Counted from the first letter of the stretch, positions 40,663 through 50,893 are shown. The stretch: 64,000 nucleotides of DNA from Glacieibacterium arshaanense (GCF_004681125.1 NZ_SIHO01000003.1:276122-340121), one strand, 5' to 3'. Translations and numbers: made by a program. Notes: generated by a model from the letters alone, not told the origin.

Positions 40663-41847
40663 ATGAGCGCGAAACCCGAACCCTTTGATGCGATCATCCT
40701 CGGCGCCGGTGGTGCCGGACTGATGTGCGCCGCCATCGCCGGGCAGCGCGGCAAGCGCGTGCTGGTCATCGACCACGCTGACGAACCCGGCAAGAAGATC
40801 CTGATTTCGGGCGGCGGACGCTGCAACTTCACCAATGTCCACACTGCCGCCGACCGCTATCTGTCGGCCAACCCGCACTTCGCCAAGTCGGCGCTGGCGC
40901 GCTACACGCCCGCCGATTTCTTGGCGCTGGTCGAAACCTATGGCATCGCCTGGCACGAAAAGACGCTGGGGCAATTGTTCTGCGACGGCTCGGCGCGGCA
41001 GATTGTGGCGATGCTGCTCGATGAGTGCGCGCGCGGCGATGTCGAGGTCGCACTCGGCGCACCCGCCAGCGATATCGACCATGGCGACGGCCAGTACCGT
41101 GTCTGCTTCGGCGGCCGGCAGGCGGTTGCACCGGCGCTGGTCATCGCCACCGGCGGACCGTCGATCCCGAAGATGGGCGCGACCGACTTTGCCTATGGGC
41201 TGGCGCGGCGCTTCGGGCTGAGCATCGTCGAACCACGCCCGGCACTGGTGCCGCTGACGCTGGGGCCCGACGAACAATTGTTCCGCGACCTGTCGGGGGT
41301 TGCCGCGCCGGTGGTGGCACGCTGCGGCAAGACACGCTTTGCCGAAGCTGCGTTATTCACCCACCGCGGGCTGTCGGGGCCGGCTATCTTGCAGATCAGC
41401 TCATACTGGCGCCACGGCGAGCCCATCGGCATCAACTTCCTGCCCGACCAGCAACGCGGCTGGCTCGTCGCCGCCAAGCGCCAGCGGCCGCGCGTCAGCC
41501 TGCGCGGTGCGCTGTCGGGGCTGCTCCCCGACCGGCTGGTGCAGGCGCTGGCACAGCGGCTGCCGCCGGTTGCCGAACTCGGCGGGCTGACCGATGCGCT
41601 GCTGAATGAAGTCGAAGCGCAGTTTGCCGACTGGCAGTTCGCGCCGACCGGCACCGAAGGCTTTGCCAAAGCCGAAGTGACGATCGGCGGCATCGCCACC
41701 GCCGGGTTGTCGTCACAGACGATGATGGCGAACAAGCTGCTTGGCCTCTACGCCATAGGCGAGGCGGTCGATGTCACCGGCTGGCTCGGCGGCTATAATT
41801 TCCAATGGGCCTGGGCCAGCGGTGCGGCAGCCGGGCGGGCGCTCTAG
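40663..41847 (+). CDS. HI0933/YhiN-family flavoprotein
   Basis: 394 residues. N-terminal FAD site AIILGAGGAGLMCAAIAGQR, the family signature KKILISGGGRCNFTNVH (about residues 44-60), then LFCDGSARQIVAML, a second nucleotide motif LVIATGGPSIPKMGATDFAY, and the C-terminal GLYAIGEAVDVTGWLGGYNF. The family are NAD(P)/FAD-dependent oxidoreductases of unknown substrate. Confidence 0.92.
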   Translation: MSAKPEPFDAIILGAGGAGLMCAAIAGQRGKRVLVIDHADEPGKKILISGGGRCNFTNVHTAADRYLSANPHFAKSALARYTPADFLALVETYGIAWHEKTLGQLFCDGSARQIVAMLLDECARGDVEVALGAPASDIDHGDGQYRVCFGGRQAVAPALVIATGGPSIPKMGATDFAYGLARRFGLSIVEPRPALVPLTLGPDEQLFRDLSGVAAPVVARCGKTRFAEAALFTHRGLSGPAILQISSYWRHGEPIGINFLPDQQRGWLVAAKRQRPRVSLRGALSGLLPDRLVQALAQRLPPVAELGGLTDALLNEVEAQFADWQFAPTGTEGFAKAEVTIGGIATAGLSSQTMMANKLLGLYAIGEAVDVTGWLGGYNFQWAWASGAAAGRAL

Positions 41848-41921
41848 CGCGAATCCCCCTTTCCAAACCGGCGGCATCAGTGCCACGATGGCGGCGGACT
41901 TGCGACCAGCAGGAATGCATC

Positions 41922-42773
41922 ATGACTCTCGAAATTCAACCGCTCGCCGGCGTCGGCGCCGAAATCCGCGGTATCGATATCGCAACGTTGTCGGACAGTG
42001 ATTTCGCCGCGATCCGCGCGGCCTTTGCCGATCACGGTGTCATCTTCTTCCGCGACCAGTCGATCGACGAGACACAGCACATCGACTTTGCGCGGCGCTG
42101 GGCGCCGATCAACATCAACCGCTTTTTTGGCGCGCACCCCACCTTTCCCGAAATCGCCATGGTCACCAAGGAGCCCGAGCAGCGCAACAACATCGGCGGC
42201 GGTTGGCACACCGACCACAGCTATGACCAGATTCCCGCGATGGGGTCGATCCTGGTGGCGCGCGAGCTGCCCGCCAGCGGCGGCAACACGCTGTTTTCGT
42301 CGATGTATGCGGCCTATGACGCGCTGTCGCCGGGGTTTGCCAAGATGCTCGAAGGGCTGCGCGCGGTGCATTCGGCGCGCCACATCTTCGGCGAAGGGCC
42401 CGATACCTACTACAACAAGGGCGATGCCGGTGGCACGCGCATCGGCAATGCCAAGGCGGCCGACGCCTTGCAGGATGTCACCCACCCGGTGGTCATCACC
42501 CACCCGCTCAGCGGCAAGAAGGCGCTTTACGTCAACCCGTCGTTCACCACGCGCTTCGATGGCTGGACGGCCGAGGAATCAAAGCCGCTGCTCCAGCAGA
42601 TTTACGGCCATTGCATGAACAAGGCGTTCGTCCACGAATTCGTCTGGCGCCCCGGCTCGATCGCGTTCTGGGACAACCGCGCCACCTGGCATTTCGCCAA
42701 GAACGACTATCACGGCCAGCGTCGCGAGATGCACCGCATCACCGTCGAAGGCGCGCCGCTGCACGGCGCCTGA
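41922..42773 (+). CDS. TauD/TfdA-family Fe(II)/2-oxoglutarate dioxygenase
   Basis: 283 residues. Iron ligands His96 and Asp98 in GGGWHTDHSY and the distal His in ATWHFAKNDYHG (about residue 257); the 2-oxoglutarate Arg lies in REMHRIT. It resembles taurine or aryl-acid dioxygenases. The acyl-CoA dehydrogenase follows 29 bases downstream, which suggests a shared catabolic substrate. Confidence 0.9.
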   Translation: MTLEIQPLAGVGAEIRGIDIATLSDSDFAAIRAAFADHGVIFFRDQSIDETQHIDFARRWAPININRFFGAHPTFPEIAMVTKEPEQRNNIGGGWHTDHSYDQIPAMGSILVARELPASGGNTLFSSMYAAYDALSPGFAKMLEGLRAVHSARHIFGEGPDTYYNKGDAGGTRIGNAKAADALQDVTHPVVITHPLSGKKALYVNPSFTTRFDGWTAEESKPLLQQIYGHCMNKAFVHEFVWRPGSIAFWDNRATWHFAKNDYHGQRREMHRITVEGAPLHGA

Positions 42774-42802
42774 CGCAGCCGCATTTACCAAAAGGACTTT
42801 TG

Positions 42803-44002
42803 ATGGACACCGCCGAAATGGATAGCCCCGCCGCGCTCGCGGCCTTCGCCAACGAGGTGCGCGACTGGTTTGCGCGCGACTATCCGCAGGACATCCTTGA
42901 AAAGACGCGCACCGGCCAGACGCTCGAACGCGACGATTTCATCCGGTCGCAGGCCGCGCTCGGCGCGCGGGGCTGGGCGGCGCCGCACTGGCCGGTCGAA
43001 CACGGCGGGCCGGGCTGGAGCGCATTGCAGCGGCAGGTGTTCGAGAATGAATTCTCGCGCGCCGGTGCGCCGACGGTCGTGCCGATGGGGCTGATCTATG
43101 TCGCGCCGGTGATCTACACCTTCGGCACGCCCGAACAGCAGGCGCGCTGGTTGCCCGACATCCTGCACTCGCGGGTGTTCTGGGCGCAGGGCTATTCGGA
43201 GCCACAGGCCGGGTCGGACCTCGCCGCGCTCAAGACGCGCGCGGTGCGCGACGGCAACGACTATATCGTCAACGGTCACAAGACCTGGACGAGCCTGGGC
43301 CATTATGCCGACTGGATATTCTGCCTCGTGCGCACCTCGGATGCCCCCAAGGCTACGGCCGGCATCTCGTTCCTGTGCATCGATCTGAAGTCGCCCGGCG
43401 TCACTGTGCGGCCGATCCGCGGTCTTGATGGGCGCCACTATCTGGCGGAGGTGTTCTTCGACAACGTTCGCGTGCCCGTCGAAAACCGCATCGGCGAGGA
43501 GGGCAGCGGCTGGTCGACGTCGAAGTACCTGCTCGCCAACGAACGCACCTGGTATGCCCGCGTCGAGGAAAAGCGCATCGCGATGCGACGCGTGCGCGCG
43601 CTTGCCGCGGTGCATCCGTCGCCCGATGCGGCGCTGGGGGCACAGCCGGCATTCCGGGCCAAGATGGCGCACACCGACATGGCGATCGACGCGCTTGAGG
43701 CGCTGGTGGCGCGCGCCCGCGCTGGCGGCCCCAACGGCGCCGGCGACCTGGCCTCGCTGATCAAGATCATGGCGACCGAAACCGCGCAGGCGATCACCGA
43801 ACTGCTGCTCGAACTTGCCGGGGAACTTGGCGCGCCGCATCTGCCGGTGCGCACTGCGGGCTGGGCCGAGACGCTGCCCGGCCGCGACCCGTTCGCGGTA
43901 CCCGCGGTAGCCGATTATTTCATGACGCGCGCGCAGACCATCTACGGCGGTTCGACCGAGGTGCAGAAGAACATTATCGCACGCGCCGTGCTGGGGCTGT
44001 AG
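42803..44002 (+). CDS. Acyl-CoA dehydrogenase family protein
   Basis: 399 residues from the ATG at 42803, with AAAGGA before it. Blocks: PHWPVEHGGPGWSALQRQV, AQGYSEPQAGSDLAALKTRA, IVNGHKTWTSLGHYADW, and the C-terminus QTIYGGSTEVQKNIIARAV. It is related to the gene at 6226-7434. Co-directional with the dioxygenase and close to the DUF2721 gene. Confidence 0.92.
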   Translation: MDTAEMDSPAALAAFANEVRDWFARDYPQDILEKTRTGQTLERDDFIRSQAALGARGWAAPHWPVEHGGPGWSALQRQVFENEFSRAGAPTVVPMGLIYVAPVIYTFGTPEQQARWLPDILHSRVFWAQGYSEPQAGSDLAALKTRAVRDGNDYIVNGHKTWTSLGHYADWIFCLVRTSDAPKATAGISFLCIDLKSPGVTVRPIRGLDGRHYLAEVFFDNVRVPVENRIGEEGSGWSTSKYLLANERTWYARVEEKRIAMRRVRALAAVHPSPDAALGAQPAFRAKMAHTDMAIDALEALVARARAGGPNGAGDLASLIKIMATETAQAITELLLELAGELGAPHLPVRTAGWAETLPGRDPFAVPAVADYFMTRAQTIYGGSTEVQKNIIARAVLGL

Positions 44003-44006
44003 CGGC

Positions 44007-44483
44007 ATGATCGTCGAACCCGTCGCCGTCGATAACATCGCGCACAATATCCAGCTGGCCGTGGCGCCGGTGTTCCTGCTCACCGGCATCGGCTCGGTGC
44101 TCAATGTGCTGACGACGCGACTGGGGCGCGTCATCGACCGGGCGCGCGGTATCGAAGCGCATTTCCCCGAATTCGGCGCCGAAGACCGCGCCATCGCCAT
44201 CCGCGAGCTGCGCGTGCTCGACCGCCGCATGGCGACGGTGCACATCGCCATCGCGCTGTGCACGATGTCGGCGCTGCTGGTCTGCGTGCTGGTCTCGATC
44301 CTCTTCATCGGCGACTTTGTGCCGGTGCCGCCCTCGACGACAATCGCCGCGCTGTTCGTCGTGGCGATGACCCTGCTGATCGGCGGGCTGGTGATGTTCC
44401 TGCGCGAAATCCGGCTGGCGACGCGCTCGGTACGCGTCAACCAGGCACTGATCGGCGCCGATCCTTCGCAGCCCGGGGGCTGA
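44007..44483 (+). CDS. DUF2721 membrane protein
   Basis: 158 residues. DUF2721 features: IAHNIQLAVAPVFLLTGIGS, LNVLTTRLGRVIDRAR, then two hydrophobic helices (MSALLVCVLVSILFIG, IAALFVVAMTLLIGGLVMFL) followed by REIRLATRSVRV. An inner-membrane protein of unknown role, starting four bases after the acyl-CoA dehydrogenase stop. Confidence 0.88.
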   Translation: MIVEPVAVDNIAHNIQLAVAPVFLLTGIGSVLNVLTTRLGRVIDRARGIEAHFPEFGAEDRAIAIRELRVLDRRMATVHIAIALCTMSALLVCVLVSILFIGDFVPVPPSTTIAALFVVAMTLLIGGLVMFLREIRLATRSVRVNQALIGADPSQPGG

Positions 44484-44561
44484 TTCCCCGGCCGCAGGCA
44501 TCAGACGCGGAATCCCGATTCCAAATGATGGCTTGTTAAGCTTCAGCGCCTCACCCAGTAT

Positions 44562-44577
44562 GCAGATGAAAATCTGC
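44562..44577 (+). promoter_or_regulatory. GAAA-capped hairpin before the TTG start at 44591
   Basis: GCAGAT-GAAA-ATCTGC, directly followed by GGGGG (44578-44582), the probable ribosome binding site 8 bases before TTG. It could tune translation or stabilise the 5' end. Confidence 0.4.
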
Positions 44578-44590
44578 GGGGGCGTGAAAT

Positions 44591-45085
44591 TTGTTCATAA
44601 AACTGGGGCGCAAGTCTGAAATATTCATTTCAGCAATATTTATTGCATTCACCGCGGACTCGACGTGTGCAGCCGCGATGATTGCACAAGGCGTGCTCGT
44701 GCGAGTCAATGTTGCCGAGACTGATCAGATATCCAAGGGCCAGGTTGTCAAGCTTACCACAGCCGCCGTCACCGCGCCGATCGTCGAGCACCTCAGCGAA
44801 GCCGGTTACCTGACGCACGGCGCCGCCGAAGGCTTCACGCTCGACGTGACCGTGGCCTTCTACGATTCGGGCAACTACATCGGCATGGCCAAGACTGCCC
44901 GCATAGGCATGGACTTCGTGCTGGCGGATGCCGCCGGCGACACGGTGCGCAACTGGCACGCCGACTGCACCCACCGCACCGCCTTCAACATGGAATCGAC
45001 CGCCAAACGCAACGCCACGGCCGTCGCCGCCTGCCTCGACGAATTAGCGCAAGGGGCAGTGAAGGTTATTCACGGCGCGCCATGA
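44591..45085 (+). CDS. Exported protein of unknown function
   Basis: 164 residues from a TTG start, preceded by GGGGG and a small hairpin. The first 28 residues (MFIKLGRKSEIFISAIFIAF, ending CAAA) look like a signal peptide. The mature part: MIAQGVLVRVNVAETDQISK, FTLDVTVAFYDSGNYIGMAK, VRNWHADCTHRTAFNMEST, with a Cys pair that could form a disulfide. No family recognised. An internal ATG exists but would remove the signal. Confidence 0.55.
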   Translation: MFIKLGRKSEIFISAIFIAFTADSTCAAAMIAQGVLVRVNVAETDQISKGQVVKLTTAAVTAPIVEHLSEAGYLTHGAAEGFTLDVTVAFYDSGNYIGMAKTARIGMDFVLADAAGDTVRNWHADCTHRTAFNMESTAKRNATAVAACLDELAQGAVKVIHGAP

Positions 45086-45251
45086 TTGCTGGTTACGGAT
45101 GCTGGAGCGCTTTCCAGCCCAGACGGGACGACGATAATGCAAATTGCTAGGCTGACGCTTTGGTGAAAACGATTACCTATGGCTTGCTGCCGTTACAATT
45201 TGCGAGGCCAGCCGGCGCCGCAGACTCACCGATTTTCCCGTTGGATACGAC

Positions 45252-46235
45252 CTAATAGGTCGGAATGCTGAAATCAAAAACGCGTGCTGATCCCGCGCCG
45301 TTCCCGGCCATGCTGCCAGCACCCGTTGCTTGAATAAATCCAAACTCACCCGGTGTGAGATCTGCATTGACTGTGACCTTAAAAATTCCGGGCGCAATCA
45401 TCTCCGCGTCGAATGGAATGCGATCCTTGTCCATAACGCCTGTCTTGGCACCACCGATATTGACGCTACCGATCTTGGCTTCGCGCCGATCCTTTTCTTG
45501 GTCGAACCGGACGAGGCTAAGTTCGGATGGCGAGGTTACCAAATTGCCGTTGCCGCTTGACCACACCGTCGATTGCCCGCTTTGGAGTGCCAGCGGCATT
45601 GATTCGTCGAAATAGAAATAAAAGACTGGCTTGCCAGCCCCGGCCTGAACTCGGGCATGGGCGCCTGGAATGGTAACCTTCACGGTCATCGAGGCGATGC
45701 CCATCGTCAGCGCGTAGCCCCAAATATTTCCGACTTTGGCCTGATTCGATGCGGTAGCAACAATGCGCTTCATCTTCTGATCCGGGCCGGGAGGCCCCAT
45801 GAGATACACTCCAGGAAAGTGGGCAACATTTGGCATCGGGGAATCTGTAGAAAACTGCGGTGCCGCACTGGCAGCACCAGCCTGAGGTTCGATCATCGCA
45901 GCGATAACAGGAGAAGGCACTCCAGCCTTCTTCAACTCAATCAGCTGGTCGGTGCCCAGATTGAACGCGGTTTTCGAGCTATGAATTTTTGCGATGATGG
46001 CTTCATTGCTTAGCCCTACCCCGAGCAACTTTAATATTGTTTCGTTGGTGAGGACTTCGGAAGCACTTGTTGGCACTGTGACGACGGGCGCCGCGGCGAC
46101 CGCTGTGCTTGCAGGAGCCCCAGAAGCAAGCGCTGGCACGGTAGCATTTGAAGTGGCTAGGCTCGAAGCTAACACCGATTGATGCCCCGCCGAAAAAAGC
46201 AAAACTACAGAAGCAACGCGCATACAAAAATTCAT
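45252..46235 (-). CDS. Exported protein with SHOCT-like helix repeat, unknown function
   Basis: 327 residues from the ATG at 46235, with CGGGGG before it. Signal peptide about residues 1-22. Residues about 60-112: TNETILKLLGVGLSNEAIIAK and FNLGTDQLIELKKAGVPS, a helical pair that resembles SHOCT-type oligomerisation segments. The remainder is beta-rich (PVFYFYFDESMPLALQSGQS, PGEFGFIQATGAG). It stands alone, less GC-rich than its neighbours. Confidence 0.65.
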   Translation of the reverse strand: MNFCMRVASVVLLFSAGHQSVLASSLATSNATVPALASGAPASTAVAAAPVVTVPTSASEVLTNETILKLLGVGLSNEAIIAKIHSSKTAFNLGTDQLIELKKAGVPSPVIAAMIEPQAGAASAAPQFSTDSPMPNVAHFPGVYLMGPPGPDQKMKRIVATASNQAKVGNIWGYALTMGIASMTVKVTIPGAHARVQAGAGKPVFYFYFDESMPLALQSGQSTVWSSGNGNLVTSPSELSLVRFDQEKDRREAKIGSVNIGGAKTGVMDKDRIPFDAEMIAPGIFKVTVNADLTPGEFGFIQATGAGSMAGNGAGSARVFDFSIPTY

Positions 46236-46498
46236 AAATACCCCCGAAAATTGCAAAGTAACAACCTTTCATTGGTCATGCAATTTTCTAATTTCGGGAA
46301 ATGTGACCTAAACCGGCCGCGATCCAATACGATGAAAACATGCAGATTGGAAGCCGCTCGTGATATGAGATATCAGTATTGATGATATTCGGTGAAACAA
46401 AGGAGAATAAAGCAGATTTTGAACTGAATAATAAATCAATATTTAGACTACATCAGCGTAGAGAATTTGATTGAACTGCATTGGTGCGTTCTCTCTTT

Positions 46499-47986
46499 TC
46501 AATACGGGTCGGGCATGTAGGCGTCGTCGGCGCGGTCGCTGAACTTTGTCGTGCTTTTGTGGAAGGTCAGCGGGACGGCGCCGGTGGAACCGTGGCGCTG
46601 TTTGGCGACGATGACTTCGGCGAGGCCGAACAGCTTTTCGGCGCGCTCGAGCCATTTGGCGTGCTTTTCGACATCCTCGACATCGGGCTGCTTGAGCGAG
46701 TGGTAATATTCCTCGCGGTAGACGAACAGCACGATGTCGGCGTCCTGCTCGATAGTACCCGATTCGCGCAAATCGGCGAGCTGCGGGCGCTTGTCCTCGC
46801 GGTTTTCAACCGCACGGCTGAGCTGCGACAGCGCCAGCACCGGAATCTGCAGTTCCTTCGCCAGTGTCTTGAGACCGCGGGTGATTTCCGAGATTTCCTG
46901 TACGCGGTTCTCGTTCGAGGCGCGCGCCGACCCTTGCAGCAGCTGCAAATAGTCGACGACGATCAGCCCGATGCCCTTTTGGCGCTTCATCCGTCGCGCC
47001 CGCGTCCGCAGTGCTGCGATGGTCAATGCCGGCGTGTCGTCGATGTAGAACGGCAGCTCGCTGAGCGCGCCGGCGGCCCGCGCCAGGCTGTTGAATTCGG
47101 ACTGGCTGATCTTGCCCATCCGCAGGCTTTCCGAATTCACTCCCGATTGTTCGGCGAGCACGCGCGTTGCCAGCTGGTCGGCCGACATTTCGAGGCTGAA
47201 GAACGCCACGCCGGTGCCGCTCGAATCGGCCTCGGCAATGCCGTCGGCCTTGTCGCGCATGAAGCGTTGCGCAGCGGCGAACGCGATGTTGGTGGCGAGC
47301 GCGGTCTTGCCCATCGCCGGGCGGCCGGCGAGAATCACCAGATCGGATTTGTGCAACCCGCCGATCTTGGCGTTGAGCCCGTCGAGGCCGGTGGTGTAGC
47401 CCGACAGATGCCCGCCCGACTTCATCGCGCGCTCGGCCATGCCGATGGCTTCGGTCGTCGCCTGGCGGAAGGTCTTGACCGAGCCCGCGACTTCGCCCTG
47501 CTCGGCGACGTTGTAGAGCGCCAGTTCGGCGTTTTCGATCTGCGTCAGCGGCGGGATGTCCGAGCCGGTGTCGAACGCCGACGTTGCCATGTTGCGGCCG
47601 ACCGAAATCAGCTCGCGCAGCAGCGCCAGGTCATAGATCTGCGACGCAAAGTCCTTCGCCGCAATCAACGCCGCCGACTGGCTGGTCAGTTCGGCCAGAT
47701 AGCCGGTGCCGCCGATTTCGAGCATCGCCGGGTCAGCATCGAACAGCGGCTTCAGCGTCACCGGGTTGGCAACCATGTTGCGCACCACCAGCCGCACGAT
47801 GGCGTCATAGATGCGGCCGTGCAGCGGCTCGTGGAAATGTTCGGGACGCAGCTTGAGCTGGACATCCTCGACCAGCCGGTTGTCGATCATCATCGCGCCG
47901 AGCAACGCTGCTTCGGCTTCGATGTTGTGCGGCAGCACGGTCGGATCAGGGGCGGTCACGGCACGTAAAGGGATGGGCGGATTCAT
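46499..47986 (-). CDS. dnaB: Replicative DNA helicase DnaB
   Basis: 495 residues. N-terminal helicase domain (LPHNIEAEAALLGAMMIDNR), linker, and RecA-type C-terminal domain with Walker A AGRPAMGKTALA, AFFSLEMSADQLATRV, GLIVVDYLQLLQG and the arginine-finger region SRAVENREDKRPQLADLRES. It unwinds DNA ahead of the replisome as a hexamer. The 260 bases downstream of the gene, to 46236, are AT-rich and hold no recognised element. Confidence 0.98.
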   Translation of the reverse strand: MNPPIPLRAVTAPDPTVLPHNIEAEAALLGAMMIDNRLVEDVQLKLRPEHFHEPLHGRIYDAIVRLVVRNMVANPVTLKPLFDADPAMLEIGGTGYLAELTSQSAALIAAKDFASQIYDLALLRELISVGRNMATSAFDTGSDIPPLTQIENAELALYNVAEQGEVAGSVKTFRQATTEAIGMAERAMKSGGHLSGYTTGLDGLNAKIGGLHKSDLVILAGRPAMGKTALATNIAFAAAQRFMRDKADGIAEADSSGTGVAFFSLEMSADQLATRVLAEQSGVNSESLRMGKISQSEFNSLARAAGALSELPFYIDDTPALTIAALRTRARRMKRQKGIGLIVVDYLQLLQGSARASNENRVQEISEITRGLKTLAKELQIPVLALSQLSRAVENREDKRPQLADLRESGTIEQDADIVLFVYREEYYHSLKQPDVEDVEKHAKWLERAEKLFGLAEVIVAKQRHGSTGAVPLTFHKSTTKFSDRADDAYMPDPY

Positions 47987-48082
47987 ATGTACAGTGTCGC
48001 CGATTTCGCTGCCGGCGACAATGTGCGCGGTGGATTAGGTCGGGATGGATCGGTGGATAAGTGCGGGACGGGATGGGGATGG

Positions 48083-48120
48083 AAGGGCGTCCGGCGGGCA
48101 GGCCTAAGGCCTGCACCCAA
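48083..48120. repeat. Interspersed nested palindrome, copy 10 (single arm)
   Basis: Only the left arm: GGCGTCCGGCGGGCAGGCCTAAGGCCTGCACCCA, with inner palindrome GGCCTAAGGCC. It lies in the divergent spacer between dnaB and the HAD gene. Confidence 0.8.
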
Positions 48121-48198
48121 TTATTGGATTGGTGCCATTTGAAACTAGGGGTTTTCACGCGGTGACAGCGCCGGTGCGCGCGGCTAAGACCGCAGACC

Positions 48199-48872
48199 AT
48201 GCACCGGCTCGGCCATATCGATACGTGGATCTTCGATCTCGACAACACGCTGTACCCGGCGCGGAGCAATTTGTTCGCGCAGATCGATGTCAAAATGGGG
48301 CGCTATATCAGCGACTTGCTCGGCGTTGACGCCGAAGCGGCGCGGGTGGTGCAGAAGAATTACTTCCACAGCCACGGCATGACTTTACGCGGGCTGATGG
48401 ACGAACACGCCGTCGACCCGCACCACTTCCTCGATTTCGTCCACAATATCGACGTGTCGCTGATCGAACATGACGCGCGGCTGGTCGAATCGATTGCCGC
48501 ACTGCCGGGCCGCAAGCTGGTGTTCACCAACGCCGACATTCCCTATGCGGCGCGCGTGCTCGACCGGCTCGGCCTCGCGCACGCCTTCGAAGTCATCCAC
48601 GACATCCACGCCACCGGCTACCTGCCCAAGCCCGACCCGCGCGCCTATGCCGGGCTGTGCGACGCCTATGCCATAGACCCGAAGCGCGCGCTGTTTGCCG
48701 AAGACATGGCGCGCAACTTGCCACCGGCGCACGCAATCGGCATGACAACCGTGTGGATCAACAACGGCTCCGAACAGGGCCCGGGCACCGACCTTGCGCA
48801 GTTCATAGATTTCGAAATATCTGACCTGAGCGACTGGCTGCACGCCGTTGTCGCGACACTGGAGACCAACGC

Positions 48873-48876
<4 letters not shown>
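48199..48876 (+). CDS. HAD phosphatase, pyrimidine 5'-nucleotidase type
   Basis: 225 residues. HAD motifs: [17 protein letters not shown] (motif I, near residue 10), motif [18 protein letters not shown], motif [15 protein letters not shown], and motif [21 protein letters not shown]. The SDT1/PUMF-like pyrimidine 5'-nucleotidase subgroup. The ATG of dapD overlaps its TGA by four bases, so the two are cotranslated, without an obvious shared pathway. Confidence 0.93.
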
Positions 48877-49709
<833 letters not shown>

Positions 49710-49713
49710 GGGT

Positions 49714-49848
49714 TAAGGGCCTCCGGCGGGCAGGCCTCAGGCCTGCACCAATAGTTTGGGGGCGGTGCCCCCACAGCTGTTGCCGCTCTATGTTGCGCCC
49801 ACGCGATCCTATGGTGCAGGCCTGAGGCCTGCCCGCCGGAGGCCCTCA
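49714..49848. repeat. Interspersed nested palindrome, copy 11
   Basis: A full copy with a long spacer, between the convergent dapD and ADH genes. Inner palindromes GGCCTCAGGCC (left) and GGCCTGAGGCC (right). The inner part CTGCACCA lacks one C of the usual CTGCACCCA in both arms, so the two arms changed together. Confidence 0.94.
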
Positions 49849-49852
49849 ACCT

Positions 49853-50890
49853 CTAGGGTGTCAGCACCATCTTCAGCGCCCCCGCCGCCCTGCTATCGAA
49901 CGCCGCATAGGCGTCGCTACCGGCGCTCAGCGGCAGCGTATGGCTTATATAGCGTTCGGGTCTGAGGCGGCCCGATTGCACCAGCGGGATCATCGCCGGC
50001 CATTCTTCGGGGACCGAGCAGGTGCCGATGCGGAACGTGAGCCCGGCGGCAAAGGCGCGTTCGAGCGGGAAGGCAAAGCGCCGCGACTGCTGGACGCCGA
50101 TGACCGACACGGTGCCGCGCCGCGTCACCAGCCGCAGCGCCAGATCGACGGTGGCGTCATGGCCGACGGCTTCGATGACGCAATCGACCTTGCGGCCGTG
50201 GGTGACTTCGCGGATGTGTTCGAGCGCTTCGTCGGGTGACAGCGCGATGGCGCCTGACTCTGCCGCCAATGCGCGGCGTTCGGCGATCGGATCGATGGCG
50301 AAGACGACGCCGGCGCCCATGACGAAGGCGCTGTCGACTGCCATGAGGCCAATCGGGCCGAGCCCGATGACCGCGACGCTGCTACCAGGGCGGATATCGG
50401 CATTGCGCGCGCCGAACCAGGCGGTGGCGAGCGCGTCGGTCATCATCAGTGCCTGGTCGCGGCTGATGCCTTCGGGAATCTTGACGGCATTGGCATCGGC
50501 GGCGGGGACGCGGAAGGCTTCGGCCTGCACGCCCTGCAGCTTCGCCGACAGCCCGTAGCAGCCGCCGCCGTTGGTTTCGCAGCCGATGACATTGCCCGAC
50601 AGGCACGACCGGCAGGCGCCGCAGCCGACGGCGGCGGGCATCATCACCTTGTCGCCGACCTTGAGGCGGTTGACGCCGCGGCCGATCTCGACGACTTCGC
50701 CGACGGCTTCATGGCCGACGCAGAAGCCGACATCTTCGGAAAAACCGTGGCCGTGATAGATGTGCAGGTCGCTGCCGCAGATCGAGCAGGCATCCATCTG
50801 GATAATCGCGTCGCGGTCGGATTCGAGGCGCGGGTCGTCCATGCTGTCGAAACGGATATCGCGTTCGCCGAAGTAGCGCAGCGCCTTCAT
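49853..50890 (-). CDS. Zinc-dependent alcohol dehydrogenase (MDR)
   Basis: 345 residues. Catalytic zinc region CSICGSDLHIYHGHG and GHEAVGEV, structural zinc cysteines GCGACRSCLSGNVIGC, NAD site VIGLGPIGLMAVD. Last gene of the six-gene minus-strand catabolic run; four bases after the amidohydrolase. Substrate: an alcohol or hydroxy-acyl intermediate of that pathway, inferred. Confidence 0.92.
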   Translation of the reverse strand: MKALRYFGERDIRFDSMDDPRLESDRDAIIQMDACSICGSDLHIYHGHGFSEDVGFCVGHEAVGEVVEIGRGVNRLKVGDKVMMPAAVGCGACRSCLSGNVIGCETNGGGCYGLSAKLQGVQAEAFRVPAADANAVKIPEGISRDQALMMTDALATAWFGARNADIRPGSSVAVIGLGPIGLMAVDSAFVMGAGVVFAIDPIAERRALAAESGAIALSPDEALEHIREVTHGRKVDCVIEAVGHDATVDLALRLVTRRGTVSVIGVQQSRRFAFPLERAFAAGLTFRIGTCSVPEEWPAMIPLVQSGRLRPERYISHTLPLSAGSDAYAAFDSRAAGALKMVLTP

Positions 50891-50893
50891 GGG

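Noticed and set aside
42785-44440. 551-codon minus-strand open frame over the acyl-CoA dehydrogenase gene
   Set aside because: No domain and biased composition; the plus strand has full acyl-CoA dehydrogenase motifs.
46236-46498. Possible replication or regulatory site in the AT-rich stretch beside dnaB
   Set aside because: No DnaA boxes, iterons or strong palindromes were seen; dnaB does not by itself mark an origin.
46481-47968. 495-codon plus-strand open frame over dnaB
   Set aside because: The same length as dnaB is a coincidence of GC-rich antisense frames; the minus strand is plainly DnaB.
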